Of a stretch of DNA of 58,063 bases, positions 1-10,962 are shown one piece after another. The first letter of the stretch is position 1. Each line of letters starts with the position of its first letter. A program made the position numbers and the translations under genes. A model generated the notes under the pieces. That model ran no database searches, had not been told where the DNA came from, and saw only the letters and a program-made list of their open reading frames with translations. Source of the stretch: Verrucomicrobiota bacterium (lineage in GTDB: Bacteria > Verrucomicrobiota > Verrucomicrobiia > Opitutales > Oceanipulchritudinaceae). Location of the stretch: assembly GCA_021208135.1 (NCBI GenBank), contig JAJOKB010000094.1:1-58063 (forward strand). Reading direction: 5' to 3'.

Positions 1-30
1 CAAAATTGAGCGGACACCCAGTGTGTGAGT

Positions 31-3000
31 ATGTCTGCCATACCCACCCCTGCTATCTGGGAAATTCCCGAACTGACGCAAATCAACCGTTTGCCTGCGC
101 GTGCCTTTGCCTATCCATACGACACGGTTGAAGCTGCCAAGACCAGAGACCCGAAGCATTGTTCCCGGGTGTTGAATTTGGATGGCGACTGGGGCTTTGA
201 TTACTTTGAATCTCCCGAGCAATTACCCGAAGAATTGCTGACAGGTAGCGCCGCTCCCTCCCCATCGGCGGTGATTAAAGTTCCAGGTAATTGGACACTG
301 CAAGGCTGGGATTTTCCTCACTATACCAATATAGTGATGCCGTTTGCGAACCACCCGCCGCATGTTCCCGAACGCAATCCAACAGGTCTTTACCGGCGAA
401 CACTTCGGGTGCCAACAAACTGGGTTGATAGCCGCATCGTGCTGAGAATCAATGGCGCCGAAAGCATGGTTCTGGTGTACCTTAATGGCACTTTTTGTTG
501 GCATGAGCACCGACAGTCGACTACCGGCTGAATTTGATATTACACATTTATTGACAGCGGGACAGGAGTATCAACTGGCTTTGGTAGTCATCCGCTACTC
601 GGCATTTTCCTATGTGGAGGACCAGGACCACTGGTGGATGGCCGGATTGCACCGTTCAGTTGAGCTTCTGGCTACTGACAAAAATGTGTGGCTTGAGGAT
701 GTCGCCATAGACACGTCCTATGACCACCAGCAGAAGCTGTGTGGGGCTGAATTTGCAATTCGCCTTGGATACGCAGGCATCCGGGGAGCAAAAGCCGGAT
801 CATTCTCAGGCTTTTTGATGCCGGAGGAACACAACTATGGCACATGGAAGAACCATTGCTCATCAATGGCACTAACTATCGCGAGGATGGATTTAGTGCT
901 GGATTTGAGTGCTGTTTTGCGGACCTTTCACCCTGGACCGCTGAAACCCCGGAACTGTACACCGTGGTGGTTTCTTTATTGGATGCTGAAACGGAGACAG
1001 AGTTGGAACATCAAGCGCACCGCATTGGATTTCGCAGTGTGTGGATTGAAGACGGACAGCTGAAATTCAACGGAGAATCGATCAAACTCAAGGGTGTGAA
1101 TCGCCATGACCACGATCCGGACACAGGCAAAACGATCAGTAGGCAACGCATGGTTGAGGATATTTTGTTGCTGAAGCAGAATAACTTCAATGCCGTTCGC
1201 ACAGCGCACTATCCCAATGATCCGGTGTGGCTGGACTTGTGTGACGAGTATGGTCTTTACGTCATAGACGAGGCCAACCAGGAAGCTCATGACAACTACT
1301 CCACCTTGGGGCATGATCCGCGCTGGCGCACCACCTTTATTGAGCGTGCAACCCGCATGGTTGCCCGCGACCGCAATCACGCTTGCGTATTTGCCTGGTC
1401 CTTGGGCAATGAAACTGGATACGGCCCTAATCTGGATGCAGCGGCCATTGCAGTTCGGCAAATGGATCCCAACCGGTTGGTACACAATGAACCAGCGGTG
1501 AGATTTGGCTGGCTGCAGCGCCATAACGAATTCTTGCCTGGAGGCGAAATATCCAATGATTTTGTCAACCCAATGTATCCGTATCAAAATGATCTGGAAG
1601 CATTTGCGCACAACCCAACGGATAGCCGACCCATGATCCCTTGTGAATACTCACATGCGATGGGCAACAGCAACGGTGCCCTGAGAGAATTTTGGGATTT
1701 GGTATATAGTTACCCACACATGCAAGGGGGATTCATTTGGGATTGGGTCGAACAAGGCTTACGCAAAAAGGCTCCGGATGGCACTGATTTCTGGGCCTAC
1801 GGCGGAGATTTTGGTGATCAGCCAAACGACGTGAACTTCAATTGCAACGGTCTGGTAATGCCGGACAGGGAAGCTAAACCTGCATTGATGGAATGTAAGT
1901 ACTTATTTGCTCCAGTTGCATTTCATTGTGACCCCGAACGGCAGGTTCAGATGCAGAACAGACAGTATTTTGTATCCACAGGCTGGCTGAGTCTGCATTG
2001 GGAGTTACGACTGAATGGTGTCGTCACCCAAACGGGCAATTTGCCTAAAGTGGATCTAGCACCACAACAGTCCTGTAAGTTGTCACTTCCAACCGAGATT
2101 TTCAATCTGCAGCAAGATGCGCACGACGAAGTACATCTGCGAATAATTGCCACGTGCACACACGCTCAGACATGGGCCGACGCAGGGCATGTGGTAGCTT
2201 GGCAACAGTTTACCTGGCTAAGTCCTGAGATCAAAGCCAGCGAACCGGAGCAATCACTGAAACTAACGGAGCGCAACGAACTCAGCCGCGTATGGAAGGA
2301 CCAAACACTGCATGAGCTTTGTCCCCTGCCTGAGGTACACGTTTTGCGCGGGTTTACCGACAATGATGGTGTTAAGGGAAAAAAGGAACACTGGGAGCGC
2401 GGTGAGAAATTGTTGGCGAAATACAATCTAGCTGGATTGTTGAACACAGTGCCCGGCACCAGATCGGGTTATCTCTCCACACCCAGTAAAGTGGATGCCG
2501 TTCGCCACGATCAATGCTTCAGCGTCGAGCAAGCAAACTGGGTAAGGATAGACAACCACTGGCATTTTGACCCTACTTTGCCTGATCTGGCCCGGGTTGG
2601 GGTTAAGTTCCAGTTGAACAGTTCTTTATCCCGCGTCAGTTGGTTTGGCCTGGGGCCGGTGGAAACTTATTGTGATCGCAAATCCAGCGCTTGGTCGGGG
2701 GTGTTTGAATGCTCAGTGCAGGAAAACTTTTTCCGGTATATTGTGCCGCAGGAAACTGGCAATCGCGAGGATCTGCGGTGGATCTGCGTGCGCGACGAAC
2801 TCGGCAATGGTCTCATGGTGACGGCATTGCAACGGTTCAGTGGGTCCGCGCTTCCCTACAGTTCGGAGGACCTGATAGCCGCCTATCATCCTTACGAACT
2901 TCCGCCGGTACGATTCACCCATCTGAATATTGATTTGCGCCAACGCGGCTTGGGAACCGGCAGTTGCGGCCCTGACGCCCTACCCCACTATCGTATTCAG

Positions 3001-3108
3001 CCGGGCTCATACGCATTCACATATTGGGTGCGCAGACTCTACCCCGAAGATCAACCGGAGACTTTGTATCGCCATTGGCTGGACACTCAAAAGGACAGAC
3101 TTCAATAG
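31..3108 (+). CDS. lacZ: Beta-galactosidase, LacZ type (GH2), two frameshifts
   Basis: Hydrolyses terminal beta-galactosides. The three reading-frame segments join into about 1,025 residues, the length of E. coli LacZ. Visible motifs are the N-terminal jelly-roll sequence (NLDGDW, GNWTLQGWD, HYTN), EDQDHWWMAGLHRSV, the GVNRHDHDP and FNAVRTAHYP blocks, SLGNETGYGPN with the acid/base Glu, and IPCEYSHAMGNSNG with the nucleophile Glu, followed by a full C-terminal beta-sandwich. No signal peptide is seen, so it is probably cytoplasmic. One frameshift is an extra T in the T5 run at 492-496: removing it restores NGTFVGMSTDSRLPAEFD. A second shift lies near 800-815, just before LFDAGG. I chose ATG at 31; an in-frame GTG at 25 is possible. 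The sugar transferase begins 3 bases after the stop. Confidence 0.93.
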
Positions 3109-3111
3109 CCC

Positions 3112-3777
3112 ATGTACCAAAGAGCGGGAAAACGGGTGCTGGATCTGACAGTGGTAATATTAACAGTGCCCCTGTGGCTACCGTTGCTGATCATTGTCGC
3201 AGTGTGGGTACGCATGAGATTGGGAACCCCTGTTTTGTTCACTCAGACTAGACCTGGTCTCCATGGCAAACCTTTCAGGCTCTACAAATTTCGCACTTTG
3301 TCACAAAGGACCGATGCCGATGGCAATTTACTCCCTGATGCACAGCGGATAACACCTGTGGGAGCGCTTCTGCGCGCAACCTCTCTGGATGAACTGCCGG
3401 AATTATGGAACATACTGCGGGGAGATATGAGCCTGGTGGGACCACGACCGTTGCTGTTGCAATATCTACCCCGTTATAACACCACACAAGCACAGCGTCA
3501 CTCGGTGCTCCCTGGACTTACAGGGTGGGCTCAAGTCCAAGGCAGAAATGCGATTTCCTGGGAACAAAAACTAGCTTTGGATTATTGGTACGTGCAGAAT
3601 CAAAGTCTGGGTCTCGACCTGAAAATTTTAATCATAACGCTGCGCAAAGTCTTGCTGCGCGAGGGAGTTACCGCCACTGGCGAAGCGACAGCTGCTGAAT
3701 TCATGGGCTCGCCAAACGGGACTCCTGAACCGGAAGCTTTGGTGGCCCCGGATGGCCGACTAAGGCAGCCGGAATGA
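3112..3777 (+). CDS. Undecaprenyl-phosphate sugar phosphotransferase (PglC/WbaP-type)
   Basis: Bacterial sugar transferase that loads the first sugar-1-phosphate onto an undecaprenyl-phosphate carrier at the inner membrane, initiating a surface polysaccharide or O-antigen. The 221-residue protein is the minimal catalytic (PglC-like) form: one N-terminal hydrophobic segment (about residues 10-33), then LYKFRTL, SLDELPELWNIL with the catalytic Asp-Glu pair, SLVGPRPLL and PGLTGWAQVQGRN. It is intact and follows lacZ with a 3-base gap, so the two are probably co-transcribed. The 3' end overlaps the convergent lytic transglycosylase by 77 bases; the catalytic domain is complete before the overlap. 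The donor sugar cannot be told from sequence. Confidence 0.9.
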   Translation: MYQRAGKRVLDLTVVILTVPLWLPLLIIVAVWVRMRLGTPVLFTQTRPGLHGKPFRLYKFRTLSQRTDADGNLLPDAQRITPVGALLRATSLDELPELWNILRGDMSLVGPRPLLLQYLPRYNTTQAQRHSVLPGLTGWAQVQGRNAISWEQKLALDYWYVQNQSLGLDLKILIITLRKVLLREGVTATGEATAAEFMGSPNGTPEPEALVAPDGRLRQPE

Positions 3778-4285
3778 TGCCGGCGTAGATTTGCTGATAC
3801 ACTTTATTGTTCGTTGCTGGCAGGCGATTGATTTGAAAATTGGCGGCACGCACAGCCCCAAATCCGTGATGATAAGAGGCGGCCAGCAACGGATAGGAAA
3901 ACTTGTCTTGTTGATGCAAACGCCCGGCCAACCAAGCCAGGTAACTGACACCTACACGAATGTTGATCTGCCATTGCCAGGCTTGCAGATAGGGCCGATC
4001 GGTCATTTGCCCCCAGGCACCGCGTTTGATCTGCATGATTCCACGGGCCACACCACTATCTGCATTTGCATTCAAGGAACTCTCGGCAAAAACAATTGCG
4101 TACACAAAATACGGATCCAGCCCCTGGCGTCCAGCCTCCTTCTGCACAAAATCCCACACTGCGTCGGGCGGAATGAAATCCGGCCTCACGGGTGGTTTCA
4201 ACCATATCACTGCCAGTGCCAGCACGAGCAACGCCAGTGCCGGAACCAGAACATCCAACAAGCGCTCTATGTGTTTTTGGCGCAC
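3701..4285 (-). CDS. Membrane-anchored lytic transglycosylase (SLT fold)
   Basis: Cleaves the glycan strands of peptidoglycan. The 194-residue protein has an N-terminal membrane anchor (about residues 10-29, VLVPALALLVLALAVIW), then the Slt catalytic domain: YAIVFAESSLNANADS with the catalytic Glu, GVARGIMQIKRGAW, a conserved NIRVGVSYLAWL helix and AASYHHGFGAV. Its start overlaps the 3' end of lpxB by 19 bases, so the two are probably translationally coupled. Its C-terminus (about the last 26 residues) is encoded opposite the sugar transferase gene and may not be part of the fold. The reading frame is intact. Confidence 0.85.
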   Translation of the reverse strand: MRQKHIERLLDVLVPALALLVLALAVIWLKPPVRPDFIPPDAVWDFVQKEAGRQGLDPYFVYAIVFAESSLNANADSGVARGIMQIKRGAWGQMTDRPYLQAWQWQINIRVGVSYLAWLAGRLHQQDKFSYPLLAASYHHGFGAVRAANFQINRLPATNNKVYQQIYAGIIPAALVGHPGPPKLPVQESRLASP

Positions 4286-5425
4286 GACACACCCACGTCT
4301 GATAAATCCAATAGTCTTTGCGCCACGGATACAGCGCCCTGCCCCTGGAGCAATCCGCGCAATTGCCCGGCGGCTTGCTGGAAACGAACAGCAGCATTAT
4401 CTTTATTGCGTAACAATGCGCCGGTGGCTTCAGCCAACTGCGCCGGTGTCGCATCACTTTGCAAATACTCGCGATAAAGCGGCTCATTGAGCAGTAAGTT
4501 GGCAATACCCAAAAAAGGTACTTTGACCAGTCGCTTCCCCATCCAATAAGTCAGGGGATGCGCCCGATAAACGACCAACCCAGGAATTCCCGCCAACGCG
4601 CAATGAAGCGACATCGTGCCAGAGCTTGTCATAACAGCCCGGGCAGGTGGAACCGCAACCGTGGAGACCAGACTTAAAGTATCCGCCCCAACTCCCGCTT
4701 GCTGCAAATGCTGCTCAAGTTGGGTGCGCAAGGCTTCGTCGGGATATACTGCGTAAGCACGCAAGTCAGGAAATGCCGGGCGCAACAATTGCAAGGCGGC
4801 GAGCATACTTGGGAAAATCCTGGCAACTGCCTGACTTCGGCTGCCTGGCAAAAGCAACAACCCGCCATCAGCAGCATAAGAAACAGGACTCCGGTAGTCA
4901 GAGGCGACAAAGGGATGACCGACGAATTGCACGGGAAGCGAAGTATCGGCATAGCATTCCAGCTCGAAGGGAAAGATAACGCCCAACTCGTCAAGCCAGT
5001 GCTGCATGGAAAAGCGCCGCTTGGCTTTCCAGGCCCAAATTTGGGGACTGATGTACATATAAACCGCAGTTTTCCCACCGCCTTTGCGGGATAGTCCTTT
5101 CGAGTACATCGCCTTGGCCAGACGCAGATTGAATCCGGGATAATCGACCAAACACACAACTTTGGGCTGATGCTGACTCAATCCATTGCATGGTGCGCGC
5201 AAACAATCGACGAAAGTGACCATAGTGTTTGAGCACCTCAAACAGCCCGACAACGGAGAGCTTGGTCAAATCTTCCAGCAAAGTAACTCCCTCAGCAGCG
5301 AGCGCAGGGCCTCCCAATGCAGCGACGCGCAAGTCCGGACGCTGACTGCGTAGATCACGCAGTACCCGCGCCGCGTGTTGATCACCGCTGTGTTCGCCGG
5401 CAATTATGAGCACATCATAACTCAT
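4267..5425 (-). CDS. lpxB: Lipid-A-disaccharide synthase, one frameshift
   Basis: GT19 enzyme joining UDP-diacylglucosamine and lipid X to form the lipid A disaccharide at the inner membrane. Joined segments give about 386 residues (E. coli LpxB 382). Motifs are the N-terminal IIAGEHSGDQHAARV, LSVVGLFEVL, LVDYPGFNLRLAK, YISPQIWAWK, FVGHPF, LLLPGSRSQ and the C-terminal SSGTMSLHCAL and YRAHPLTYW blocks. The frameshift lies near 5175, between WIESASA and QPKVVCLVDYPG. The start codon overlaps the stop of the upstream oxidoreductase (ATGA type). It shows that the organism makes lipid A. Confidence 0.92.
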
Positions 5426-6385
5426 ACCTGACTTTCAGGTTGCCAATCCACAGTATGCTGACGAATCAAGTCGGTAATATGTATGGCCACTTCAAGCGCA
5501 GTTTTGCCAAAGGCAGCCTCCACCTTCGGAGTTTGTTCCAGACAAACACAATCGACAAATGACTGTAACTCCAACAATAACGGCTCCCCCTTCTCGACCG
5601 GGATTTCCTCCTTTTGCAAAGCATTGCTCTCCTTACGCAACAAATGACCACTCTGATTCATGAAATCGATGGAGAGATATGTATTTGGCTGAAAAACGCG
5701 TATCTCACGGACCTTTTTTCGTACTCACACGGCTGGTATTGATGTTGGCAATGCAGCCATTTGCGAAAACGATTCTCGCGTTGGCGATGTCTTCGGTTGC
5801 GGTCAGTACCTGAACCCCGACTGCTTCGATGCGAGCGATTGGACTGCGCACCAATTGCAGAATTATGCCAATGTCGTGAATCATGAGGTCGAGGACCACG
5901 CCCACCTCCGTGCCACGCGGATTAAACGGAGCCAGTCGATCGGCAGTGATAAACCTCGGCTGGCTTACCTTTTGCTCGAGGAAGCTCATCACAGGATTAA
6001 AATGCTCTATATGACCGACCTGCACTAATACCCCGCGTTCGCGTGCGGCTGCAACCACGGCTTCAGCTTCTGCAAGACTGGCACAAATGGGCTTCTCAAT
6101 CAGCAAATGGCATCCGGATGCAATCAACTGCATGGCAACTCTATGGTGCATATCCGTTGGTACAACAACACTGACGGCCTCACAATGAGCACCTAAGTCA
6201 TCAATACTTTCAAAAACCCGGCAATGATGACGCTGGGCAATTTCGCTGGCTCGATCCTTGGATGAGTCGAATATACCAACAAGCTCAACATTTGGCATGC
6301 AATCATAAATACGGGCGTGGTGCTGCCCTAGAGAGCCTACTCCAACAACGCCACAGCGCAGTTTGGCATGTGAATTTTGTGTCAT
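5422..6385 (-). CDS. Gfo/Idh/MocA-family sugar (nucleotide) oxidoreductase, one frameshift
   Basis: NAD(P)-dependent dehydrogenase with an N-terminal Rossmann domain (GVVGVGSLGQHHARI, residues about 11-25), VVVPTDMHHRVA, the catalytic-region LIEKPICAS, GHIEHFNPV, and DLMIHDIGIILQL. About 321 residues after joining. The frameshift is one extra T in the T6 run at 5714-5719 (A6 on the coding strand): with five A the frame continues STKKVREIRVFQP into the C-terminal segment. It lies between pdxH and lpxB and overlaps lpxB by 4 bases. Family members next to lpx genes in other phyla include UDP-GlcNAc 3-dehydrogenases (GnnA) that help make 2,3-diamino lipid A; that role here is an inference, and the partner aminotransferase is not in the window. 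Confidence 0.85.
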
Positions 6386-6404
6386 AAATAGCGGATAAAT
6401 CAGT

Positions 6405-7047
6405 TTAGGGAGCCAGGCGTGCTATTGTCCAGCCTTCGGAACCTTCGTTTTTGGAATACATGAAGCGGTCGTGCAATCGGCTTTGTCGCCCTTGCCAAAA
6501 TTCCCAACTATCGGGTTCGATCCGATACCCTCCCCAAAATGATGGCAAGGGTACATGGCCATCGGCAAATTTGCGCTTCATTTCCTCCAGTTTAGCCTCC
6601 AACAGCGATCGAGAGGAGATGATTTTGCTTTGCGGAGAGGTCCAGGCTCCGAGTCTGGAACTCAAAGGTCGGGTGGCGAAATATTTAAAACGCCTCCGCT
6701 GAAGATATCTTTCGGGCCCGCCCATTGACGGAAACCTGCCGCTCCAAAGGCAACCAGGAGAATAATACCGAGACTCTCGGGTTTTCAGCAATCATGGCGG
6801 CCTTGCGACTTTCAAAATTGGTGTAGAAAACAAGACCACGGGCATCGAGATCTTTGAGCAACACCGTGCGAGTGAAAGGTTGACCAGAGCTGTCTACCGT
6901 TGCCAGGACCATGGCATTAGGTTCCAATACCTCTGCCGTGCTGGCTTGCTCAAACCAAAACTTAAACTGCTCGAATGGATCAGCCCGCAGATCCTCTTTT
7001 TCCAAGGCAGCAAGCTTGTATTCACGGCGCAAATCGGCGATTTCCAT
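6405..7047 (-). CDS. pdxH: Pyridoxamine 5'-phosphate oxidase, one frameshift
   Basis: FMN enzyme of vitamin B6 metabolism converting pyridoxamine/pyridoxine phosphate to PLP. Joined length about 214 residues (E. coli PdxH 218). Motifs are the N-terminal [98 protein letters not shown] and the C-terminal [17 protein letters not shown] and LHDRF. The frameshift lies near 6698-6705, between RKISSAE and RFKYFATRP. The start is at MEIADL; upstream in-frame codons exist but lack family similarity. It is first in the minus-strand run pdxH, oxidoreductase, lpxB, slt. Confidence 0.93.
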
Positions 7048-7229
7048 AGCTCCCAATGTTGCCAAGCATTGCCCCCGCGTCAACCCGCAGCAAACAACCC
7101 TGATCGAATTCCTGAATTGGATACACAAACCCAACGGGTACACCATCAGGATGATTGCATTCCCACCTTCAGTTGCAACTTGCAATACTGATCATTTGCG
7201 GACAAATGTAATCGCATGTTTCGCTATCC

Positions 7230-8198
7230 TTGTTTCCTCTCGCCTTGCTGTGCTTTACCTCTCCACTGCAAGCCATCATTCTTTACGGTCGGGGCAATGA
7301 TGATCCGGCCACTACCTCCAATCCAGGCAACGGTGTACCATGGGACAGTGTCGCCAAGGTGATTAACACCAATGGCACCGGCTTACATGGCAGCGCTGTT
7401 CACTTGGGTTTTGGGTTCATGATTTCCGCGCATCACGTTGGCACAAACAACAGAGCTGTCAGTTTTGATGGCGTCACTTCATATCTGGTCGACAATACTT
7501 TCGAGCCCGTACGCATTGGGACCACTGATCTGCGCATTTTTAAGCTCGAACAAATTCCTGACGTTCCTGCAGTCAACTTGTATGCAGGCACAAATACCAC
7601 ACAAACTGGCTACCACGTCGGATGGGGTGTGGGCCGGGATCCAAACGTTGCAGTCAACACCAATGTCGTCAATTGGGGAACAACGGCCACTTCCGACAAA
7701 CGCTGGGGAACCAACAATCCCGCCGCCACACAGTCGGTTACTTACACGTTCGGTGCGACAACTTACACACAGGAGAGTCTGATAACTGTGGTGGGCAACA
7801 ATGCAGGAGCCACCCAGGCATCCCTGACGCTCTATGATTCCGGAAGCGGATTCTTTCAAGAGTATGACGGCATCTGGTATTTGACTGGCATCGCCTTTAC
7901 GGTTTCCAATGTCAGCGGTGCCAACACCAGCACCTTCGGCACACAAAACGTTAATCAGCCTGCGGCCCAGCGCGGAGATTTGAATTATCTCGTGAACATC
8001 AGTGAGTATCAGGAAGAAATCCTGGCGGTCATTCCAGAACCTGCCACTCAGACCCTTGTCCTGGGTTTGCTGGCAGGTCTGATCGGCTTAGTACGATTTG
8101 GCAAAAACCACGCGCTGTTTGCTAGGCTTACCGGTAAAAATACAGGTACCGGGACCGTCCTCATCCTTAAAAGGAATACAGCGGATAGTGACGCGTAA
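7230..8198 (+). CDS. Secreted trypsin-like serine protease homologue with PEP-CTERM-like tail
   Basis: Starts with a signal-peptide-like stretch (LFPLALLCFTSPLQA, then IILYGRGN). The start is uncertain: TTG at 7230 is in frame, and an ATG at 7216 is one base out of frame, so a frameshift in the signal region is possible. The body resembles a chymotrypsin fold: MISAHHVGTNN (His), TTDLRIFKL (Asp) and YDSGSGFFQ (Ser), in the expected order and spacing. Near the end VIPEPATQTLVLG plus a short hydrophobic helix and Arg resembles a PEP-CTERM sorting signal, which an exosortase would process; no exosortase is seen here. About 30 further residues overlap the convergent proS by 111 bases and may result from a lost frame or stop. 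Confidence 0.65.
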   Translation: MFPLALLCFTSPLQAIILYGRGNDDPATTSNPGNGVPWDSVAKVINTNGTGLHGSAVHLGFGFMISAHHVGTNNRAVSFDGVTSYLVDNTFEPVRIGTTDLRIFKLEQIPDVPAVNLYAGTNTTQTGYHVGWGVGRDPNVAVNTNVVNWGTTATSDKRWGTNNPAATQSVTYTFGATTYTQESLITVVGNNAGATQASLTLYDSGSGFFQEYDGIWYLTGIAFTVSNVSGANTSTFGTQNVNQPAAQRGDLNYLVNISEYQEEILAVIPEPATQTLVLGLLAGLIGLVRFGKNHALFARLTGKNTGTGTVLILKRNTADSDA

Positions 8199-9606
8199 AT
8201 CGTTGCGTACTTGCTCTTCTACTTCACTGTCACCACTCCAATGAGCCAGGGCAAATCCACCGTGGATTTCCGGTTTGTCCAAGTTCTGCGGCGTAAAAAA
8301 AGTCATAAAAATCTTTTTTGCTGTCGATGCGATGGGTATGTGTTGACCTGAAATCACGGGCGCGCTGCAAGAGGTTTGCCTGAATTTGATTGAGCACCGC
8401 TCCCACTGTTTGCAGGAGTTCTCCGCGTTGCAGCGACCACTTTTCTCCGGTGTCGCGCCGCGCCATAAAGACCGCATCATTGGCCAGATCGCGCGGTCCC
8501 ACTTCAATGCGCAGCGGAATTCCCTTTTTGACCCACTGCCACATTTTGTCGCCTCCGCGCATATCGCGGTCGTCGAGTTCGACAACCAATGGTTTTCCGT
8601 CCCATTGAATGGCCTGCAACTCTTCTTTGAGTTTGGCGCAGTATTCCAAAACGGCTGTCCTGCTGTCAGGTTTGGGAGTAACCGGCAAGATCACTACATG
8701 GGAAGGAGCCAACCTGGGTGGAATCACCAAACCATCGTCATCACCGTGAGTCATGATCAATCCACCAATCAAACGGGTTGATACGCCCCAGGAAGTGGTC
8801 CAGGCATAAGATAATTGTCCGTTTTGATCCAGAAAACGTATGTTGCTGGCTTTGGCAAAGTTTTGCCCCAGAAAGTGTGAAGTACCTGCCTGCAGTGCCT
8901 TGCGATCCTGCATCATGGCCTCAATACATAGAGTCGAAACTGCGCCTGGGAAACGTTCACCGGGTGTCTTTTCGCCAGTAAGAACAGGCATTGCCATATA
9001 ATCTTCTGCGAATTTGGCGTACACATCCAGCATTTTGCGGGTTTCTTCCCATGCCTCTTCTTCAGTGGCGTGGGCAGTATGGCCCTCTTGCCATAAAAAC
9101 TCAGCGGTGCGCAAAAACAACCGTGTGCGCATTTCCCAGCGGACAACATTGGCCCATTGATTGATCAGCAGTGGCAAGTCGCGGTAACTTTGAACCCACC
9201 GTGCATACATTTCACCGATGATAGTTTCCGAGGTAGGACGCACGATGAGAGGCTCCTCCAAAGGCGAAGCAGGATGTAATTTACCGTCCTCGCCCAACTG
9301 TAACCTCGAATGGGTAACCACGGCGCATTCCTTGGCGAAGCCTTCCACGTGTTGAGCTTCTTTTTCCAGATAACTCACCGGAATAAAGAGCGGGAAATAG
9401 GCATTCTTATGGCCGGTAGCCTTGAACATACCATCCAGCACGCGTTGCACGTTTTCCCACATCATATAGCCCCAAGGCTTGATGACCATACAACCGCGCA
9501 CCGGTGAATTTTCCGCCAAATCCGCTGAACGGATGACTTGTTGATACCATTCCGGATAATCCTCGTGGCGTGTGGGCGTAATCGCTGTTTTGGCCGTCTT
9601 GCTCAT
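8088..9606 (-). CDS. proS: Prolyl-tRNA synthetase (archaeal/eukaryote-like, ProS type 3), one frameshift
   Basis: Class II synthetase charging tRNA-Pro. Joined length about 506 residues, typical of the short type-3 enzymes without the bacterial editing insertion. Motifs: SPVRGCMVIKPWGYMMWENV, FPLFIPVSYLEKEA with AQHVEGFAKE, IVRPTSETI, NQWANVVRWEMRTRLFLRTAEFLWQEGHTAH, GTSHFLGQNFAKA, TTSWGVSTRLIGGLIMTHGDDDGLVIPP, and the zinc-domain-like C-terminus ending in AKSY. The frameshift is one extra base in the A7 run at 8295-8301 (T7 on the coding strand): six T give KDFYDFFTPQNLDKPEIHGG. The start is MSKTAKT; a longer in-frame start at 9627 is less likely. It lies 99 bases downstream of the exporter permease genes. 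Confidence 0.94.
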
Positions 9607-9705
9607 GGTGATATTAAAACCGCACACAGTGAGGCAACCGCAACGGAATTGCCAGAATTTTCAGAACGGATTCCGCGCCACCTGCAAAAATGCCCCAAGC
9701 GGCAT

Positions 9706-10962
9706 TTACTCGTAGCGCAAAGCTTCCACTGGATTCAAATTGGCAGCGCGTAGGGCGGGAAAGAAACCGAATGCAATTCCGATTGCCGAGCAATGATGAC
9801 AGCTGTGCTCATCCAGAACCAGGCAAAACCATCGAAACATTCATTTGCACAGCCACTAAATTACCGACGGCAACACCCAATAAAATCCCAAACAATGCAC
9901 CGATTTCGCATAAAAACACCGCCTCCAGCAGGAATTGCCGAAGCACATCTTTGCGGCGGGCTCCCAAAGACATACGGACGCCAATCTCACGGGTGCGCTC
10001 GGTTACACTCACCAGCATGATATTCATGATACCAATTCCCGCGCACAACAAAGCGATGGCACTGACTCCAAGGCTGCCGCGCCGACGATCTTTGCAATGT
10101 TGGCAAATGCGGCCTGCAACGAATCATTGGAGAAGACTTCAAAATCATTGTCTTCGCCCGGCTTGAGACCACGCGTGAGGCGCATCAATCCGATGGCAAT
10201 GTCTTGCTCAAATGCCAGTGCTTCAGGACTGGAAGCTTGCACAGCTATATCCATACTGCGCCGCCAATTCCAGTGGCGTGCGACGAATCTGTTGATCGGA
10301 ATGAGGGTTATATTGTCCAAACTACTGCCGAAGATTTCGCCGCGCTCAGCCAAAACCCCCACCACCTCAAAGCGATCGCCACGAATAATGATTTCACGGC
10401 CAATGGGATCGATATTGGGGAATAAACTATCGACAACAGCAGTCCCAATGACTGCCACAGGTCGATTAAATTCCAAATCTGCCGAGGACAGGTTCCGGCC
10501 CAACTCAATCTCATATTTGTTGGTGAGAATAAAATTTTCGTTGGTGCCATAGACTGAAATATTGGCACCGGTGCGGCGATCACCGAAACGAAGTCGTTCG
10601 CCGTTGTTCATGGCAAAACGGGTGACTGCAATTCCCGGCAATTGTTCTGCCATCAGTCGCTCAAAGCGCTCTGCATCCCTGGGAGACAGAGGGGCCCTTT
10701 GCCACCAACGCACGCCTGTCCCACCGGTTTGAATCGGTGGTTGTCTGGCTATCTGAAAAACATTGGCCCCCAGAAAACTGAGGCTCTCATCAATACTGTT
10801 GCGGATCGCACTCAATGCCGTCATCACGCCCACCACCGAAAACACCCCAATGGTAATGCCCAGTACCGTAAGCGACGAACGCAACTTATTGGCGCCTAAC
10901 GAAGAGATCGCCAGCAGCAAAATATCCGTCAAACGAATAGCATTTAATCGGCGCTTACTCAT
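9706..10962 (-). CDS. MacB-type ABC transporter permease 2, several frameshifts
   Basis: Permease of a MacB/FtsX-like exporter. Topology as in MacB: N-terminal TM after [18 protein letters not shown] ([19 protein letters not shown]), a large periplasmic domain ([31 protein letters not shown]), then three C-terminal TMs with [20 protein letters not shown] and the closing [19 protein letters not shown]. Joined length about 418 residues. Frameshifts lie near 10070 and near 9790-9815. It starts within the last 8 bases of permease 1, so the two are coupled. It has the same architecture as permease 1 but is only moderately similar, so the pair probably forms a heterodimer. Confidence 0.88.

Noticed and set aside
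2930-3251. Several plus-strand frames over the lacZ end and sugar transferase start
   Set aside because: Shadows of well-supported genes in another frame.
7048-7185. N-terminal extension of pdxH by 46 codons
   Set aside because: The upstream part has no PdxH similarity and would exceed the family length; the MEIADL start fits.
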